64,000 nt of DNA from Humibacillus sp. DSM 29435 (GTDB lineage: Bacteria > Actinomycetota > Actinomycetes > Actinomycetales > Dermatophilaceae): NCBI RefSeq assembly GCF_001758225.1, contig NZ_MAST01000004.1, positions 62,001 to 126,000 of the forward strand, given 5' to 3'. A program made the position numbers and the translations under genes. Shown in pieces: positions 10,920 to 19,081 of this stretch; position 1 is the stretch's first letter; each line of letters begins with the position of its first letter. The notes beneath the pieces are model-generated. The model was not told where the DNA came from. It made no database searches and saw nothing but the letters and a program-made list of their open reading frames with translations.

Positions 10920-11085
10920 CTGACCGCACCCGAAGGAGTGCGGTGGTGACGGGAGACGTTCTGACTGCCACCCCGATCGGCCTGGGGTGGTTCACAGTGG
11001 CGGGACCGCTCCGGATTCTCACCGGATTCCTCTCCAGTCGCCGATCGCAGTCTGTCAGACGCTGGCGTGGCCGCGCCCTACGGCG
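10920..11085 (-). promoter_or_regulatory. Cobalamin riboswitch of the chlID-cobOBCA-cbiB operon
   Basis: On the minus strand the leader contains GGAATCCGGTGAGAATCCGG (11030-11011), then GGTCCCGCCACTGTGAACC with the B12 box GCCACTG (11001-10995), the conserved core of adenosylcobalamin riboswitches. A short hairpin, CCGCAC/GTGCGG (10943-10924), follows and may be part of the expression platform, about 40 bases before the ATG at 10883. The outer boundaries are approximate. Confidence 0.93.
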
Positions 11086-11137
11086 TCCACCACTTGGCCG
11101 GATGCCGTCGAGGAGGCAGACGTGGCAGGGTGTCGTC

Positions 11138-11638
11138 ATGCCCGCCACCGAGCTCGACACCACGAGCTGGACCTCCTTCGAGTCGACCCTCGCCCTGCGG
11201 CTGCGCCAGCTCGACGACCCGGATTTCATCACGGTCGCGGAGGCCTCCTTCGTGTACGAGCCGCCGGCGAAGCGTGGCCTGTTCGGCCGGGTGTTGGGCG
11301 GCGTGTTCGGCAGCGACGAGCCGGTCGACGGGGGCGCGTTCGTGCAGGCCCACCGTGCGGGAGCGCTCCTCTACGCCGAATGTGTCGGCTCACGGTCGTT
11401 CGGTGGGCGCCACGCCTGGACCCCTGACCAGGAGGCTGCGCTCGAACGCGTCGGCTGGGTGCACCGCCCAGCGTTGATCGGCGAGGAGGTCTACGTCATG
11501 GGAGCCGGCGCCGATCCCGCGCTCAACGGGCACGTGCCCGTCGGGGACGCTCCGGCGGTGGCGGCGCTCATGGTCGCCGCGATGCGAGACGTCGTGGGCA
11601 CCGCCCACCCGGCTACGCTCGAGATCAGGTTCGGCTGA
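11138..11638 (+). CDS. Small YbjN/TY-Chap-like protein of unknown function
   Basis: A 166-residue soluble protein opening with WTSFESTLALRLRQL, followed by strands and two helices; no catalytic motif is visible. The general pattern (a helix with Trp-x-x-Phe, then strands, then a C-terminal helix) recalls the TY-Chap/YbjN fold that often accompanies ESX-type secretion genes in actinobacteria, but I cannot confirm it. I chose the ATG at 11138; the frame is open farther upstream, but that part overlaps the riboswitch on the other strand. Its 3' end overlaps the convergent gene at 11625 by 14 bases. Treat as hypothetical. Confidence 0.6.
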   Translation: MPATELDTTSWTSFESTLALRLRQLDDPDFITVAEASFVYEPPAKRGLFGRVLGGVFGSDEPVDGGAFVQAHRAGALLYAECVGSRSFGGRHAWTPDQEAALERVGWVHRPALIGEEVYVMGAGADPALNGHVPVGDAPAVAALMVAAMRDVVGTAHPATLEIRFG

Positions 11639-12425
11639 CGGCTCGGTCGGGCTGAACGAGCAGCCCCGGTGACAGGTCGTCGTCGCCGGGCAGCATCCCG
11701 CTGAGCAGGCGCCACACCTCGGTGGGTGTGACGGCCACCAGCATCGGCCCCGAGTCGTCGACGTCGACCCGCAGCAGCCCGGCGCTCGTGTCGAGCACCG
11801 CCAGGCGGCGACCGGATGACGCGGATGCCGCCCCGCCGGCCCGCTCGGGCCAGGTGACATCGACGACCCAGAACCGCCAGTCGCCGGCAGACACTGCGGC
11901 CGACCACGCCGGCCAGACCGACGCCGTCGTGGAGACGAGAGCCTGCGCGGCCGCTGCTCTGGGAGCGGCCTTGTGGGCAGCGAGCCCGTCGAGCACCGCC
12001 TCGGTCACCGGTACGCGTCCAGCCGGCAGGTGCGGACGAAGACCGAGCCGGGTCAGCCGGGCCACGAGCGTCGGCACGAACTCGGTGCCGACGGCGGCGA
12101 AGTCGTACGAGCCGTCACCGAGGTCGGCGAGCACGGCCGAGACGACCGACAACCACCCCTGGTGCAGCTGGCGGCCGGCCGCGCCGGCGACGACGAGATG
12201 CACCATCGCGATGGGCCGTTGCACGGCCGCCAGGGCGGGTCGCAGCGCCTCATGCACGACGCCGTCGACCAGCGCACCCGAGGTTCGCAAAGGGGCAAGC
12301 GGCGTGACGTCGGAGGCCGGTGCCGAGCCGGGGGGTGAGGGCGAGTCGAACTCACGACACAGCGTCTCGAAGGTGGTCGCGTCGAGGCGGATCCGACCCG
12401 AGGCGGGGTCGAAGACGGGGTTCAC
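11625..12425 (-). CDS. Hypothetical protein, last gene of the WXG/glycine-zipper operon
   Basis: A 266-residue soluble alpha/beta protein without signal peptide or membrane segments. The layout, strand-rich with alternating helices and a C-terminal LLSGMLPGDDDLSPG stretch, is loosely like EspG-type chaperones of type VII systems, but no diagnostic motif is present, so this is only a suggestion. The GTG start (12425) overlaps the stop of the upstream gene (GTGA), so it belongs to the four-gene operon starting at 14367. Confidence 0.6.
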   Translation of the reverse strand: MNPVFDPASGRIRLDATTFETLCREFDSPSPPGSAPASDVTPLAPLRTSGALVDGVVHEALRPALAAVQRPIAMVHLVVAGAAGRQLHQGWLSVVSAVLADLGDGSYDFAAVGTEFVPTLVARLTRLGLRPHLPAGRVPVTEAVLDGLAAHKAAPRAAAAQALVSTTASVWPAWSAAVSAGDWRFWVVDVTWPERAGGAASASSGRRLAVLDTSAGLLRVDVDDSGPMLVAVTPTEVWRLLSGMLPGDDDLSPGLLVQPDRAVSRT

Positions 12426-12913
12426 GACACGCCCCCCGCCGTCGGGGCACCGGTCGGGTGGGCGACGTGGGGGTCGATGCGCAGGTGCCGGGCCGACTGT
12501 TCGAGCTGGGCGCCGGCCGTGGCAAACGCCAGGGTGGCGCACGAGGCGCTCAGCGTGACCCCGCGCCCGTCGAGCAGGGTCATCCACTGCTGCACCGTGA
12601 CCGACTGGTTCTCGGCCGTCGCGTGGGTGGCGAGCCGGCGGGCGCCGGGGTGGCCACCCACCGTCATCCGCTCGAGGTCGAGCAGCAGGTAGTCGTGCAG
12701 CTCACCCGCGAGGAAGACGTCGGTGCCCTTCTGCCAGTCGCCGAACGACATCGCGACCTCGGTCACGGTGACCACGAGGTTCGCCCGGAAGAGCCCTTCC
12801 TGCTCGGGTTCCACGACGACGAGCTCGATGCCGGGGTAGGGGTCGGACACCTGTTCCCAGCCGTCGGGCACCTCGACCGAGACGAAGCCTCCGGCCAGCT
12901 CGAGAGTGTTCAT
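12422..12913 (-). CDS. DUF1795/LpqN-like protein
   Basis: A 163-residue protein that begins LELAGGFVSVEVPDGWEQVSD, the typical opening of DUF1795 and LpqN-like domains (a strand, then a P-x-G-W turn). It continues with alternating strands and a helix, LFRANLVVTVTEV, and a pattern ending in a C-terminal helix. It has no lipobox or signal peptide, so it is probably cytoplasmic, unlike the lipoprotein members of the family. ATGA overlap with the upstream gene and GTGA overlap with the downstream gene show tight coupling. In actinobacteria such proteins often sit beside type VII substrates; the role here is unknown. Confidence 0.65.
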   Translation of the reverse strand: MNTLELAGGFVSVEVPDGWEQVSDPYPGIELVVVEPEQEGLFRANLVVTVTEVAMSFGDWQKGTDVFLAGELHDYLLLDLERMTVGGHPGARRLATHATAENQSVTVQQWMTLLDGRGVTLSASCATLAFATAGAQLEQSARHLRIDPHVAHPTGAPTAGGVS

Positions 12914-13278
12914 CGCTTCCTCCGGTTCGTCAGCCCGAGAACCCGGCTCTCGAGCAGCGTGGTCTGCTCGTCACGGGCCCAGCGGGGCGGGTACCACTTC
13001 GGGATCGGGAGGAACAAGGCTCCCCAGAGGGCGAGGATGCCGCCGAGGCCGGCGAGCGGCACGAACCAGAAGGTCCAGTCGGCGCCGCTTCCGCTGCGAT
13101 GGGTCGAGAGAAAGCCGGCCGCGAACAGGATCAGCCCGACCCCCGGAAGCCAGAACAGGGCAGCGCTCTCGTGGAGGCGGCTGCCCACCCACCACCTCGA
13201 CCGTCGACTCACGCCGCTGCGAGACCAGCCGGCCACCGCGAGCAGGGCGCACCCAGCGAGACTGAGGACGAAGGGCAT
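12910..13278 (-). CDS. Small membrane protein, candidate immunity or partner protein
   Basis: A 122-residue protein with three hydrophobic segments (roughly residues 3-17, 39-58 and 71-91) and a charged C-terminal tail ending NRRKR. No family recognised. It lies 9 bases downstream of the WXG/glycine-zipper gene and overlaps the next gene by four bases (ATGA). A small membrane protein right after a possible membrane-active effector is the usual position of an immunity protein; that is inference from position only. Confidence 0.6.
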   Translation of the reverse strand: MPFVLSLAGCALLAVAGWSRSGVSRRSRWWVGSRLHESAALFWLPGVGLILFAAGFLSTHRSGSGADWTFWFVPLAGLGGILALWGALFLPIPKWYPPRWARDEQTTLLESRVLGLTNRRKR

Positions 13279-13287
13279 TGGTCGACC

Positions 13288-14367
13288 CTAGTCCCAGAAG
13301 GTCAGAGCGTCGCCGACATCGCCGGCGAAGTCACCGACCGCCCCGGCCGCGTCGGCGATACCCCCGCCCGCCCACTCGGCGAAGTCTCCTACCGGGCCGA
13401 CGATCTGCTGCCCCACGAAGTCGCCGACCATCCCGCCGAGGCCGCCGCCGACGAAACCGCCGATCAGGCCACCGACGACCGCACCGACCGGGCCGCCCAC
13501 CGCGGCTCCGATGAGCGCGCCGCCCTGGGCCCCGGCCCACGCGCCGCCCCAGCTGCCCGCCGCGGTGGTGAGACCCATCGTGCCGGCCCGGGCTGCTTTC
13601 TCGGTCGTGCCCATGCTCGGGTCGCCGGAGTCCTGGTTCCACTGGCTGAACGCGGCGGTGCCGAACGAGAGCACCGTGCCGGCGCGGGTGGCCCACTTGG
13701 CCGCCGTTCCCCACTTTGCGAAGTTGCCGGCCTGGTTGGACTTGGCCACCCAGGTCGAGTCGGAGCGCATCGACCAGGCACGCGCCCAGGTGCCGGTGGG
13801 ACGCGTGATGTAGGCGCCGTTGGCGCCCCGCGGCCGCCAGTCGCCGATACCCACCTTGCGCATGTAGTCGCTGGTCGCACCCAGGCCGAGCAGGGCGTTC
13901 GCTCCGATGAGGCCCGGCCAGGCGAGGGGCCCGGCGTCATCGTCGGGCGCCAGGCCCGACGACTCGAGGTAGTCGTCCCAGAAGCCGGCGGCCTGCGGCT
14001 CACCGCCTCCGGGAGCACCTCCGGGAGTACCACTGGGGCCACCTCCTCCGAGCGGAAGGGGGGCGTCGGTGAGCTGCGCGTTCGTGCTGCCGCCCTCGCC
14101 GCTCGTGCCTCGCTGGGCTGCGGCGTTCTGGGTCAGCCGGGCGCTGAGGGTGGTCAGGTGGGTGCCGAAGCCGTCGATCTGCGCCTCGATCGCCGGCCAC
14201 TGGCTGATGAGGGACTGGAGGTTGTCGCCGCTCCAGTTGCCACGCAGCGAGCCGAGCACGCCGCTGACGGTGTTGCGCATCGCTGTGCACTCTCGAGCCG
14301 AGGCCGTGAGCACCGCCGCTGAGCGGTCGAGCGCATCGGGGTCAGAGCCCTTCTTGAAGATCGCCAC
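13288..14367 (-). CDS. WXG-domain protein with C-terminal glycine-zipper region, putative type VII-type effector
   Basis: A 359-residue protein. Residues 1-90 are helical with a WSG motif at 45-47 in the turn between two helices, the pattern of WXG100-like secretion domains. Residues 90-120 are a Gly/Pro-rich linker and 120-240 hold Trp-rich segments. Residues about 260-330 are a glycine zipper of repeated GxxxG spacing (ALIGAAVGGPVGAVVGGLIG and onwards), typical of membrane-inserting peptides. The GTG at 14367 is preceded by GGGAGG at good distance. No ESX core gene (EccC, EccD, EccB or MycP) is in the window, so secretion would depend on genes elsewhere. Function as a toxin is inferred. Confidence 0.7.
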   Translation of the reverse strand: MAIFKKGSDPDALDRSAAVLTASARECTAMRNTVSGVLGSLRGNWSGDNLQSLISQWPAIEAQIDGFGTHLTTLSARLTQNAAAQRGTSGEGGSTNAQLTDAPLPLGGGGPSGTPGGAPGGGEPQAAGFWDDYLESSGLAPDDDAGPLAWPGLIGANALLGLGATSDYMRKVGIGDWRPRGANGAYITRPTGTWARAWSMRSDSTWVAKSNQAGNFAKWGTAAKWATRAGTVLSFGTAAFSQWNQDSGDPSMGTTEKAARAGTMGLTTAAGSWGGAWAGAQGGALIGAAVGGPVGAVVGGLIGGFVGGGLGGMVGDFVGQQIVGPVGDFAEWAGGGIADAAGAVGDFAGDVGDALTFWD

Positions 14368-14417
14368 CGCCACCCCTCCCTTCGGTCGGCTCGACCCTAC
14401 GGCGACGCGGGTCAGGT

Positions 14418-14443
14418 CGCGATGGGGAGCACTCCCCATCGCG
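14418..14443. promoter_or_regulatory. 26-bp palindrome between divergent genes, candidate operator
   Basis: CGCGATGGGGAG (14418-14429) and CTCCCCATCGCG (14432-14443) are perfect 12-bp arms separated by two bases. It lies midway between the WXG gene (minus, start 14367) and cobL (plus, start 14472), about 30 bases before the cobL GTG. The short loop and location fit a protein-binding site better than a terminator. The regulator is unknown. Confidence 0.6.
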
Positions 14444-14471
14444 TCGCCGGCGCGTCGCTAGGGTCTGCTCT

Positions 14472-15737
14472 GTGGTCGTCGGCTCGGGAGCAGTCATCGA
14501 GGTCGTCGGCGTCGGCGCCGCCGGGCTGTCGTCGCTCGGCGAGCTCGAACGCGCCCTGGTCGCGGCGGCCGAGGTGGTCATCGGCGGAGAGCGGCACCTC
14601 GAGATGATCGAACCGGCATCCGGCCAAGACCTCGTGACCTGGCCGGTGCCCCTGAAGCCGGCGCTCCCCTCGCTCGTGGAGTCGTGGGGTGAGCGCCGGG
14701 TTGTGGTGCTCGCCAGCGGAGACCCGCTGGTGTCGGGCATCGGCTCGACGCTCATCGAGCTGCTGGGGGCAAGCCGCGTGCGGGTGCACCCGGCCGTGTC
14801 GTCGGCAGCGCTCGCGAGGGCGCGGATGGGGTGGAGCGCCGAGGAGTCGGAGGTCGTGACGCTGGTCGGTCGCGATGTCGACCGGCTGCGACGCGACCTC
14901 TCGCGCCGGGCTCGGCTGATCGTGCTCACCAGCGGTGCGGGTGGTCCCGCCCTGGTGGCCGGGCTGCTTGTCGACGAGGGCTACGCCGCCAGCCGCATCA
15001 CCGTGCTCGGCGACCTCGGGTCGGTCGCCGAGTCACGCACCGACGGAATGGCCAGAACGTGGGACGGGCGTCTCACCCCTCGTCTCTACATCGTGTGCGT
15101 CGAGTGTCGCCCCGACGCTGGGGAACGGGTCGCCCGGTCGCTCGTTCCCGGTCTCGTGGATGCCGCCTACGAGCACGACGGACAGCTGACCAAGCGTGTC
15201 GTGCGGGCAGCAGCGCTCGCCCACCTGGCTCCCCAGCCGGGAGACGTGATGTGGGACCTGGGCGCCGGGGCCGGTTCGGTGGGAATCGAGTTCGCTCGCC
15301 AGCACCCTCGCAACCGGGTGTACGCCGTCGAGCGCGACCCGGAGCGGGCCGAGAGGGTCAGACGCAATGCCCGCTCGCTCGGGGTGCCGGGGCTGAGCGT
15401 CGTCGAGGGTGAGTCTTCCGGCCTGCTGGCCGAGCTGCCCACGCCGGATGCCGTGTTCATCGGGGGCGGCGCGACGACCTCCGTCGTCGAGCTGGCGTGG
15501 CGGGCGTTGTCGCCCGGCGGGCGGCTGGTCGTGCACGGCGTGACGGTCGAGACCGAGCAGGTGCTGGTCGCTTCGCGGCTGGCCCACGGGGGCTCACTGT
15601 CGCGAATCAGTGTCGAGGACCTCGAGCCGATCGGCTCCTTCACGGGCTGGAGGCCGGCCCGTGCGGTGGTGCAGTGGAGCGTGAGCAAGCCTGCCGCTCA
15701 GCCCAGCCAGGGCTATCGAGGGGACGACGACCGATGA
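14472..15737 (+). CDS. cobL: Precorrin-6Y C5,15-methyltransferase (decarboxylating), CbiE-CbiT fusion
   Basis: A 421-residue two-domain enzyme that methylates C5 and C15 and decarboxylates the C12 acetate, converting precorrin-6Y to precorrin-8X. The N-terminal tetrapyrrole methylase half (CbiE) starts IEVVGVGAAGLSSL and has LASGDPLVSGIGSTL at about 80-94. The C-terminal half (CbiT) is a class I SAM methyltransferase with VMWDLGAGAGSVGIEFAR (about 259-276) and the ERDPERAERVRRNARSLG helix. The GTG start is supported by the complete first strand. The stop overlaps the ATG of cobM (ATGA). Confidence 0.95.
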   Translation: MVVGSGAVIEVVGVGAAGLSSLGELERALVAAAEVVIGGERHLEMIEPASGQDLVTWPVPLKPALPSLVESWGERRVVVLASGDPLVSGIGSTLIELLGASRVRVHPAVSSAALARARMGWSAEESEVVTLVGRDVDRLRRDLSRRARLIVLTSGAGGPALVAGLLVDEGYAASRITVLGDLGSVAESRTDGMARTWDGRLTPRLYIVCVECRPDAGERVARSLVPGLVDAAYEHDGQLTKRVVRAAALAHLAPQPGDVMWDLGAGAGSVGIEFARQHPRNRVYAVERDPERAERVRRNARSLGVPGLSVVEGESSGLLAELPTPDAVFIGGGATTSVVELAWRALSPGGRLVVHGVTVETEQVLVASRLAHGGSLSRISVEDLEPIGSFTGWRPARAVVQWSVSKPAAQPSQGYRGDDDR

Positions 15738-16489
15738 CAGTGCACTTCATCGGCGCCGGGCCCGGCGCTGCCGATCTGCTCACCCTGCGCGCCGTTCGGC
15801 TCATCGGTGAGTCGCCGGTGTGCCTCTACGCCGGCACCTACATCGGCGAGGAGGTGCTGGCCCACTGCCCCGAGGGGGCCACGCTGGTCGACACCGCGCA
15901 CCTGCACCTCGACGCGATCATCGCCTACTGCGTCGCAGCACACGAGAGAGGGCACGACGTCGCCCGGTTGTGCTCGGGCGACCCGTCGCTGTACTCGGCC
16001 GTCGCCGAGCAGACTCGCCGACTCGACCGAGCCGGGGTGGGTTGGGACGTCACACCCGGGGTTCCGGCCTACGCGGCGGCCGCAGCGCTCATCGGGCGGG
16101 AGCTCACGGTGCCCGAGCTGGCGCAGACGGTCGTGCTCACCCGGGCGCAGCGCGAATCGACGAAAATGCCTGACACAGAAGCGCTTTCGCATTTCGCCAA
16201 GTCGCAGGCCACCTTGGCGATCCACCTCGCCATCCGACAGACGCGCGAGATCGCGGCATCGCTGGTCGACGACTACGGCCACGACTGCCCGGTCGTCGTG
16301 GTCGCGAACGCCGAACAGGTGTCACAGGTGGTGCTGCGCGGCACCCTCGCCGACATCGCCGGTCAGGTCGAGGCGGCCGGCCTGCGTCAGGCCGCCATCA
16401 TCCTCGTGGGGCGCGCGCTGGCCCGTGACGACGCCGACGCCGTGGAGTCCCACCTCTACGGCGCCCGCTCCAGGCCGAACGTCCCCTGA
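15734..16489 (+). CDS. cobM: Precorrin-4 C11-methyltransferase
   Basis: A 251-residue tetrapyrrole methylase that methylates C11 of precorrin-4 to give precorrin-5. The N-terminus VHFIGAGPGAADLLTLRA and YAGTYIGEEVLAHCPEGA are typical of CobM/CbiF, as is CSGDPSLYSAVAEQTRRL (SAM-site loop). Length fits the family. It is translationally coupled to cobL through the four-base overlap and directly precedes CobF in the pathway order, although cobF itself lies 18 kb away. Confidence 0.96.
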   Translation: MTVHFIGAGPGAADLLTLRAVRLIGESPVCLYAGTYIGEEVLAHCPEGATLVDTAHLHLDAIIAYCVAAHERGHDVARLCSGDPSLYSAVAEQTRRLDRAGVGWDVTPGVPAYAAAAALIGRELTVPELAQTVVLTRAQRESTKMPDTEALSHFAKSQATLAIHLAIRQTREIAASLVDDYGHDCPVVVVANAEQVSQVVLRGTLADIAGQVEAAGLRQAAIILVGRALARDDADAVESHLYGARSRPNVP

Positions 16490-16643
16490 CTCTGACCGGC
16501 TCGCTTCGGGCGAAACTGGCGCTGCTCCGACCGTCGCTCGAACCGGGCCCTGGGCGCCACGTGACGGGCCGTGACCGAGCGGTGCGAGTCGGCGGATAAC
16601 GTGCCGTCATGATTTCACCTTCTTCCGGGCTCAGGCCCCGATC

Positions 16644-17471
16644 GTGAGCCGGCCGTCCGGTGACTCCGACGACGTCGTCGCGCCGAAGGGCTCTCGGGCC
16701 GAGCCCGAGCTCGAGGAGACCTACGACCGCCTGGTCGAGGAAGGTCATGAACGGCTCGACCGGCCCCTGCTTCCGCTGCTGTCGACCGGCCTGCTGGGTG
16801 GGGTCGACGTAGGGGTCGGCGTGCTGATCTACCTCGTGGTGGAGGCGAAGACCGGCAACGCCTTGCTCGCCTCGATGGCGTTCTCGATCGGCTTCGTGGC
16901 CCTGCTGTTGGCCAACAGCGAGCTGTTCACCGAGAACTTCCTGGTGCCGGTGATCTCGGTGGTCGCCAAGAAGGGGACGCTCAAGCAGCTGATCAGGCTG
17001 TGGGTCGTCACGCTGGCGGCCAACCTGGTCGGGGGCTTCGCCATGGCGGGGATGATCGTCGTGGCGCTTCCCGACGTTCATGAGGTGGCCGTCAAGACCG
17101 GCTCGCACTACGCCCACCTCGGTGTCTCGTGGCGCTCGTTCTTTCTCGCGGTGCTCGCCGGAACGGTGATCACGTTGTTGACGCGGATGCAGCACGCGAC
17201 CGAGAGCATTGGGGTCCGGCTGGTGCCCGCAGTGCTCATGTCGTTCGTGCTTGTCGGCGCCCAGCTCTTTCACTCGGTGCTGGACTCGATCCTGATGTTC
17301 GCCGGGCTTCTCACCGGCAGGGCCGACTACGGCTACCTCGACTGGCTCGGGGCCCTCGGGTGGTCGGCGTTCGGCAACCTGGTGGGCGGGCTCGTGCTCG
17401 TGACCGGCATCCGTCTGCTTCGGATCCCCCACCGCATCGCCGAGAGCCGCGAGCAGGGGCAGACCGGCTGA
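16644..17471 (+). CDS. Formate/nitrite transporter (FNT) family channel, YfdC-like
   Basis: A 275-residue membrane protein with six predicted helices. An N-terminal cytoplasmic helix (EETYDRLVEEGHERLDRP) precedes the first membrane segment. The LLANSELFTENFLVPV motif (residues about 89-104) is characteristic of the YfdC-like branch of the FNT superfamily, pentameric channels for small monovalent anions. The substrate of this branch is not established. The start is a GTG because an upstream ATG runs quickly into a stop. The next reading frame is a decayed regulator. Confidence 0.85.
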   Translation: MSRPSGDSDDVVAPKGSRAEPELEETYDRLVEEGHERLDRPLLPLLSTGLLGGVDVGVGVLIYLVVEAKTGNALLASMAFSIGFVALLLANSELFTENFLVPVISVVAKKGTLKQLIRLWVVTLAANLVGGFAMAGMIVVALPDVHEVAVKTGSHYAHLGVSWRSFFLAVLAGTVITLLTRMQHATESIGVRLVPAVLMSFVLVGAQLFHSVLDSILMFAGLLTGRADYGYLDWLGALGWSAFGNLVGGLVLVTGIRLLRIPHRIAESREQGQTG

Positions 17472-17486
17472 ACCCGTGCATCTCAC

Positions 17487-17757
17487 GAGATCGGCTTTGA
17501 GCGCGTCACCCTCGCCGGGCTCGCGAACGCGTACCGCGACCACCCCGGCCGGTTCGCCGCCACGCCGGCCTCGCTCGACTCCGAGACCGCCCGGGCCAGC
17601 GACGGTCCCCGCCACACTGCTGGGCAGCACGCTTCGTGGCGTCATCACCCTGGAGACGAGCGGCAGCGTCGACCGCAGCGCCCCCGAACCGTCGCAGAGC
17701 TGGACGCGCATCGTCGACGCCCTCGACACGCTGCTGTCCAGCTGGCCGAAACGCTGA
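17487..17757 (+). pseudogene. Remnant of a TetR-family regulator (C-terminal domain only, frameshifted)
   Basis: From 17487 one frame encodes GFERVTLAGLANAYRDHPGR, the start of a TetR C-terminal (WHG-type) ligand domain. After about 17610 the homology moves to another frame, LGSTLRGVITLETSGSVDRS and onwards to VDALDTLLSSWP, ending at a stop at 17757, the usual end of that domain. The DNA-binding N-terminus is missing, and roughly 25 residues between the two blocks are lost. It sits between the FNT gene and the SGNH hydrolase, the place of a local regulator. The call rests on my recognition of the two blocks. Confidence 0.65.
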
Positions 17758-17794
17758 AACCCACCCTGATCCCACGACGAGACGAAGAAGCACC

Positions 17795-18970
17795 ATGACC
17801 TCCCACCACCTGACCACCGTTCCACTCACGACGGCCCTCGTTCTCGGTGCCGTCGAGCTCGAACCGACCGAGGTCGGCGTGATACCGCACCGGCTTCCGG
17901 CGTGGGCGCGTGCACAGTGCGCCGATCCGCAGCTCGCAATGGTGGAGAGCCAGCCCTCCGGCGTGCACCTCGCCTTCCGCACAGCGGCGACAGTGATCGA
18001 GCTCGACGTGCAACGGTCGCGCACCACGTTCCGGGGCATCCCCGCCCGCCCCGACGGCATCCTCGAGCTCGTCATCGACGGCGACCTCGTCGCGCACTCC
18101 GCCACCTCCGGGGGCACCACGATCACGATCGACATGACCACCGGGGCCTGCGAGACGGAGGTCGGAGCGGTGACCAGAGCCCGCTTCACCGACCTGTCGC
18201 ACGCGATGAAGAACGTAGAGATCTGGCTTCCGCACAACGAGCGGATCGAGCTGCTCGAGCTGCGCTGCAACGCACCCGCTGAGCCCGGACCGGCTCGCAC
18301 ACGTGCAGTGTGGGTACACCACGGGAGCTCCATCAGCCACGGCTCGAACGCCACCCGACCGACCGGTATCTGGCCCGTCGTCGCGGCCCGCCTGGCTGAC
18401 CTCGAGCTGGTCAACCTCGGCCTGGGCGGCAGCGCGCTCCTTGACCCGTTCACCGCCCGGACCATCCGAGACTCTGCTGCAGACCTCATCAGCCTCAAGC
18501 TCGGGATCAACCTCGTCAACGCCGACCTGATGCGCCTGCGTGCCTTCGGTCCGGCCGTGCACGGCTTCCTCGACACGATCCGGGAAGGTCATCCCACCAC
18601 CCCGCTGCTCGTCGTCTCTGCGACGTACTGCGCGATCCACGAGCACACCCCCGGCCCGTGCGCCTTCGACCTCGATGCCCTCGCCAAGGGCACGCTCCGG
18701 TTCCGCGCCACGGGTGACCCCGCTGAGCGCGCGGCCGGGAAGCTCACCCTGGCCGTGATCCGTGACGAGCTGGCGCGCATCGTCGCCGAGCGGCAACCCA
18801 CCGACCCCAACCTGCACTACCTCGACGGACGACGGCTCTACGCCGAGAGCGACACCGACGCCCATCCGCTTCCCGACGGTCTTCACCCCGACGCGGCAAC
18901 CCATCAGCTGATGGGCGAGAGATTCGCACGCGCAGCCGCAGCAGACGGCCTTCGGTCACTGGTCACCTGA
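17795..18970 (+). CDS. SGNH/GDSL-family hydrolase (esterase)
   Basis: A 391-residue protein. An N-terminal beta-rich domain of about 160 residues is followed by the SGNH catalytic domain: nucleophile region WVHHGSSISHG (serine at about 178-179), the oxyanion glycine and asparagine in LISLKLGINLVN, and the Asp/His pair in DGLHPDA near residue 360. This order fits GDSL-type esterases acting on acyl or acetyl esters. No signal peptide is seen, so it is probably cytoplasmic. The ATG at 17795 has a purine-rich GACGAAGAAG stretch upstream. The adjoining decayed TetR gene may once have controlled it. Confidence 0.82.
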   Translation: MTSHHLTTVPLTTALVLGAVELEPTEVGVIPHRLPAWARAQCADPQLAMVESQPSGVHLAFRTAATVIELDVQRSRTTFRGIPARPDGILELVIDGDLVAHSATSGGTTITIDMTTGACETEVGAVTRARFTDLSHAMKNVEIWLPHNERIELLELRCNAPAEPGPARTRAVWVHHGSSISHGSNATRPTGIWPVVAARLADLELVNLGLGGSALLDPFTARTIRDSAADLISLKLGINLVNADLMRLRAFGPAVHGFLDTIREGHPTTPLLVVSATYCAIHEHTPGPCAFDLDALAKGTLRFRATGDPAERAAGKLTLAVIRDELARIVAERQPTDPNLHYLDGRRLYAESDTDAHPLPDGLHPDAATHQLMGERFARAAAADGLRSLVT

Positions 18971-19081
18971 TCGACCCCGCCCGCGACACCCTTGCTCTTG
19001 GGGCACCGACCTCGCGGTAGCGGAGGTTGTACTGCCGAAGTGCCGTGGCGGTCAGGGAGCAGTCGGTGCGACGATGAAGAG

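Noticed and set aside
10898-11137. An upstream extension of the gene at 11138
   Set aside because: It is antisense to the riboswitch leader of the chlID operon and is unlikely to be coding.
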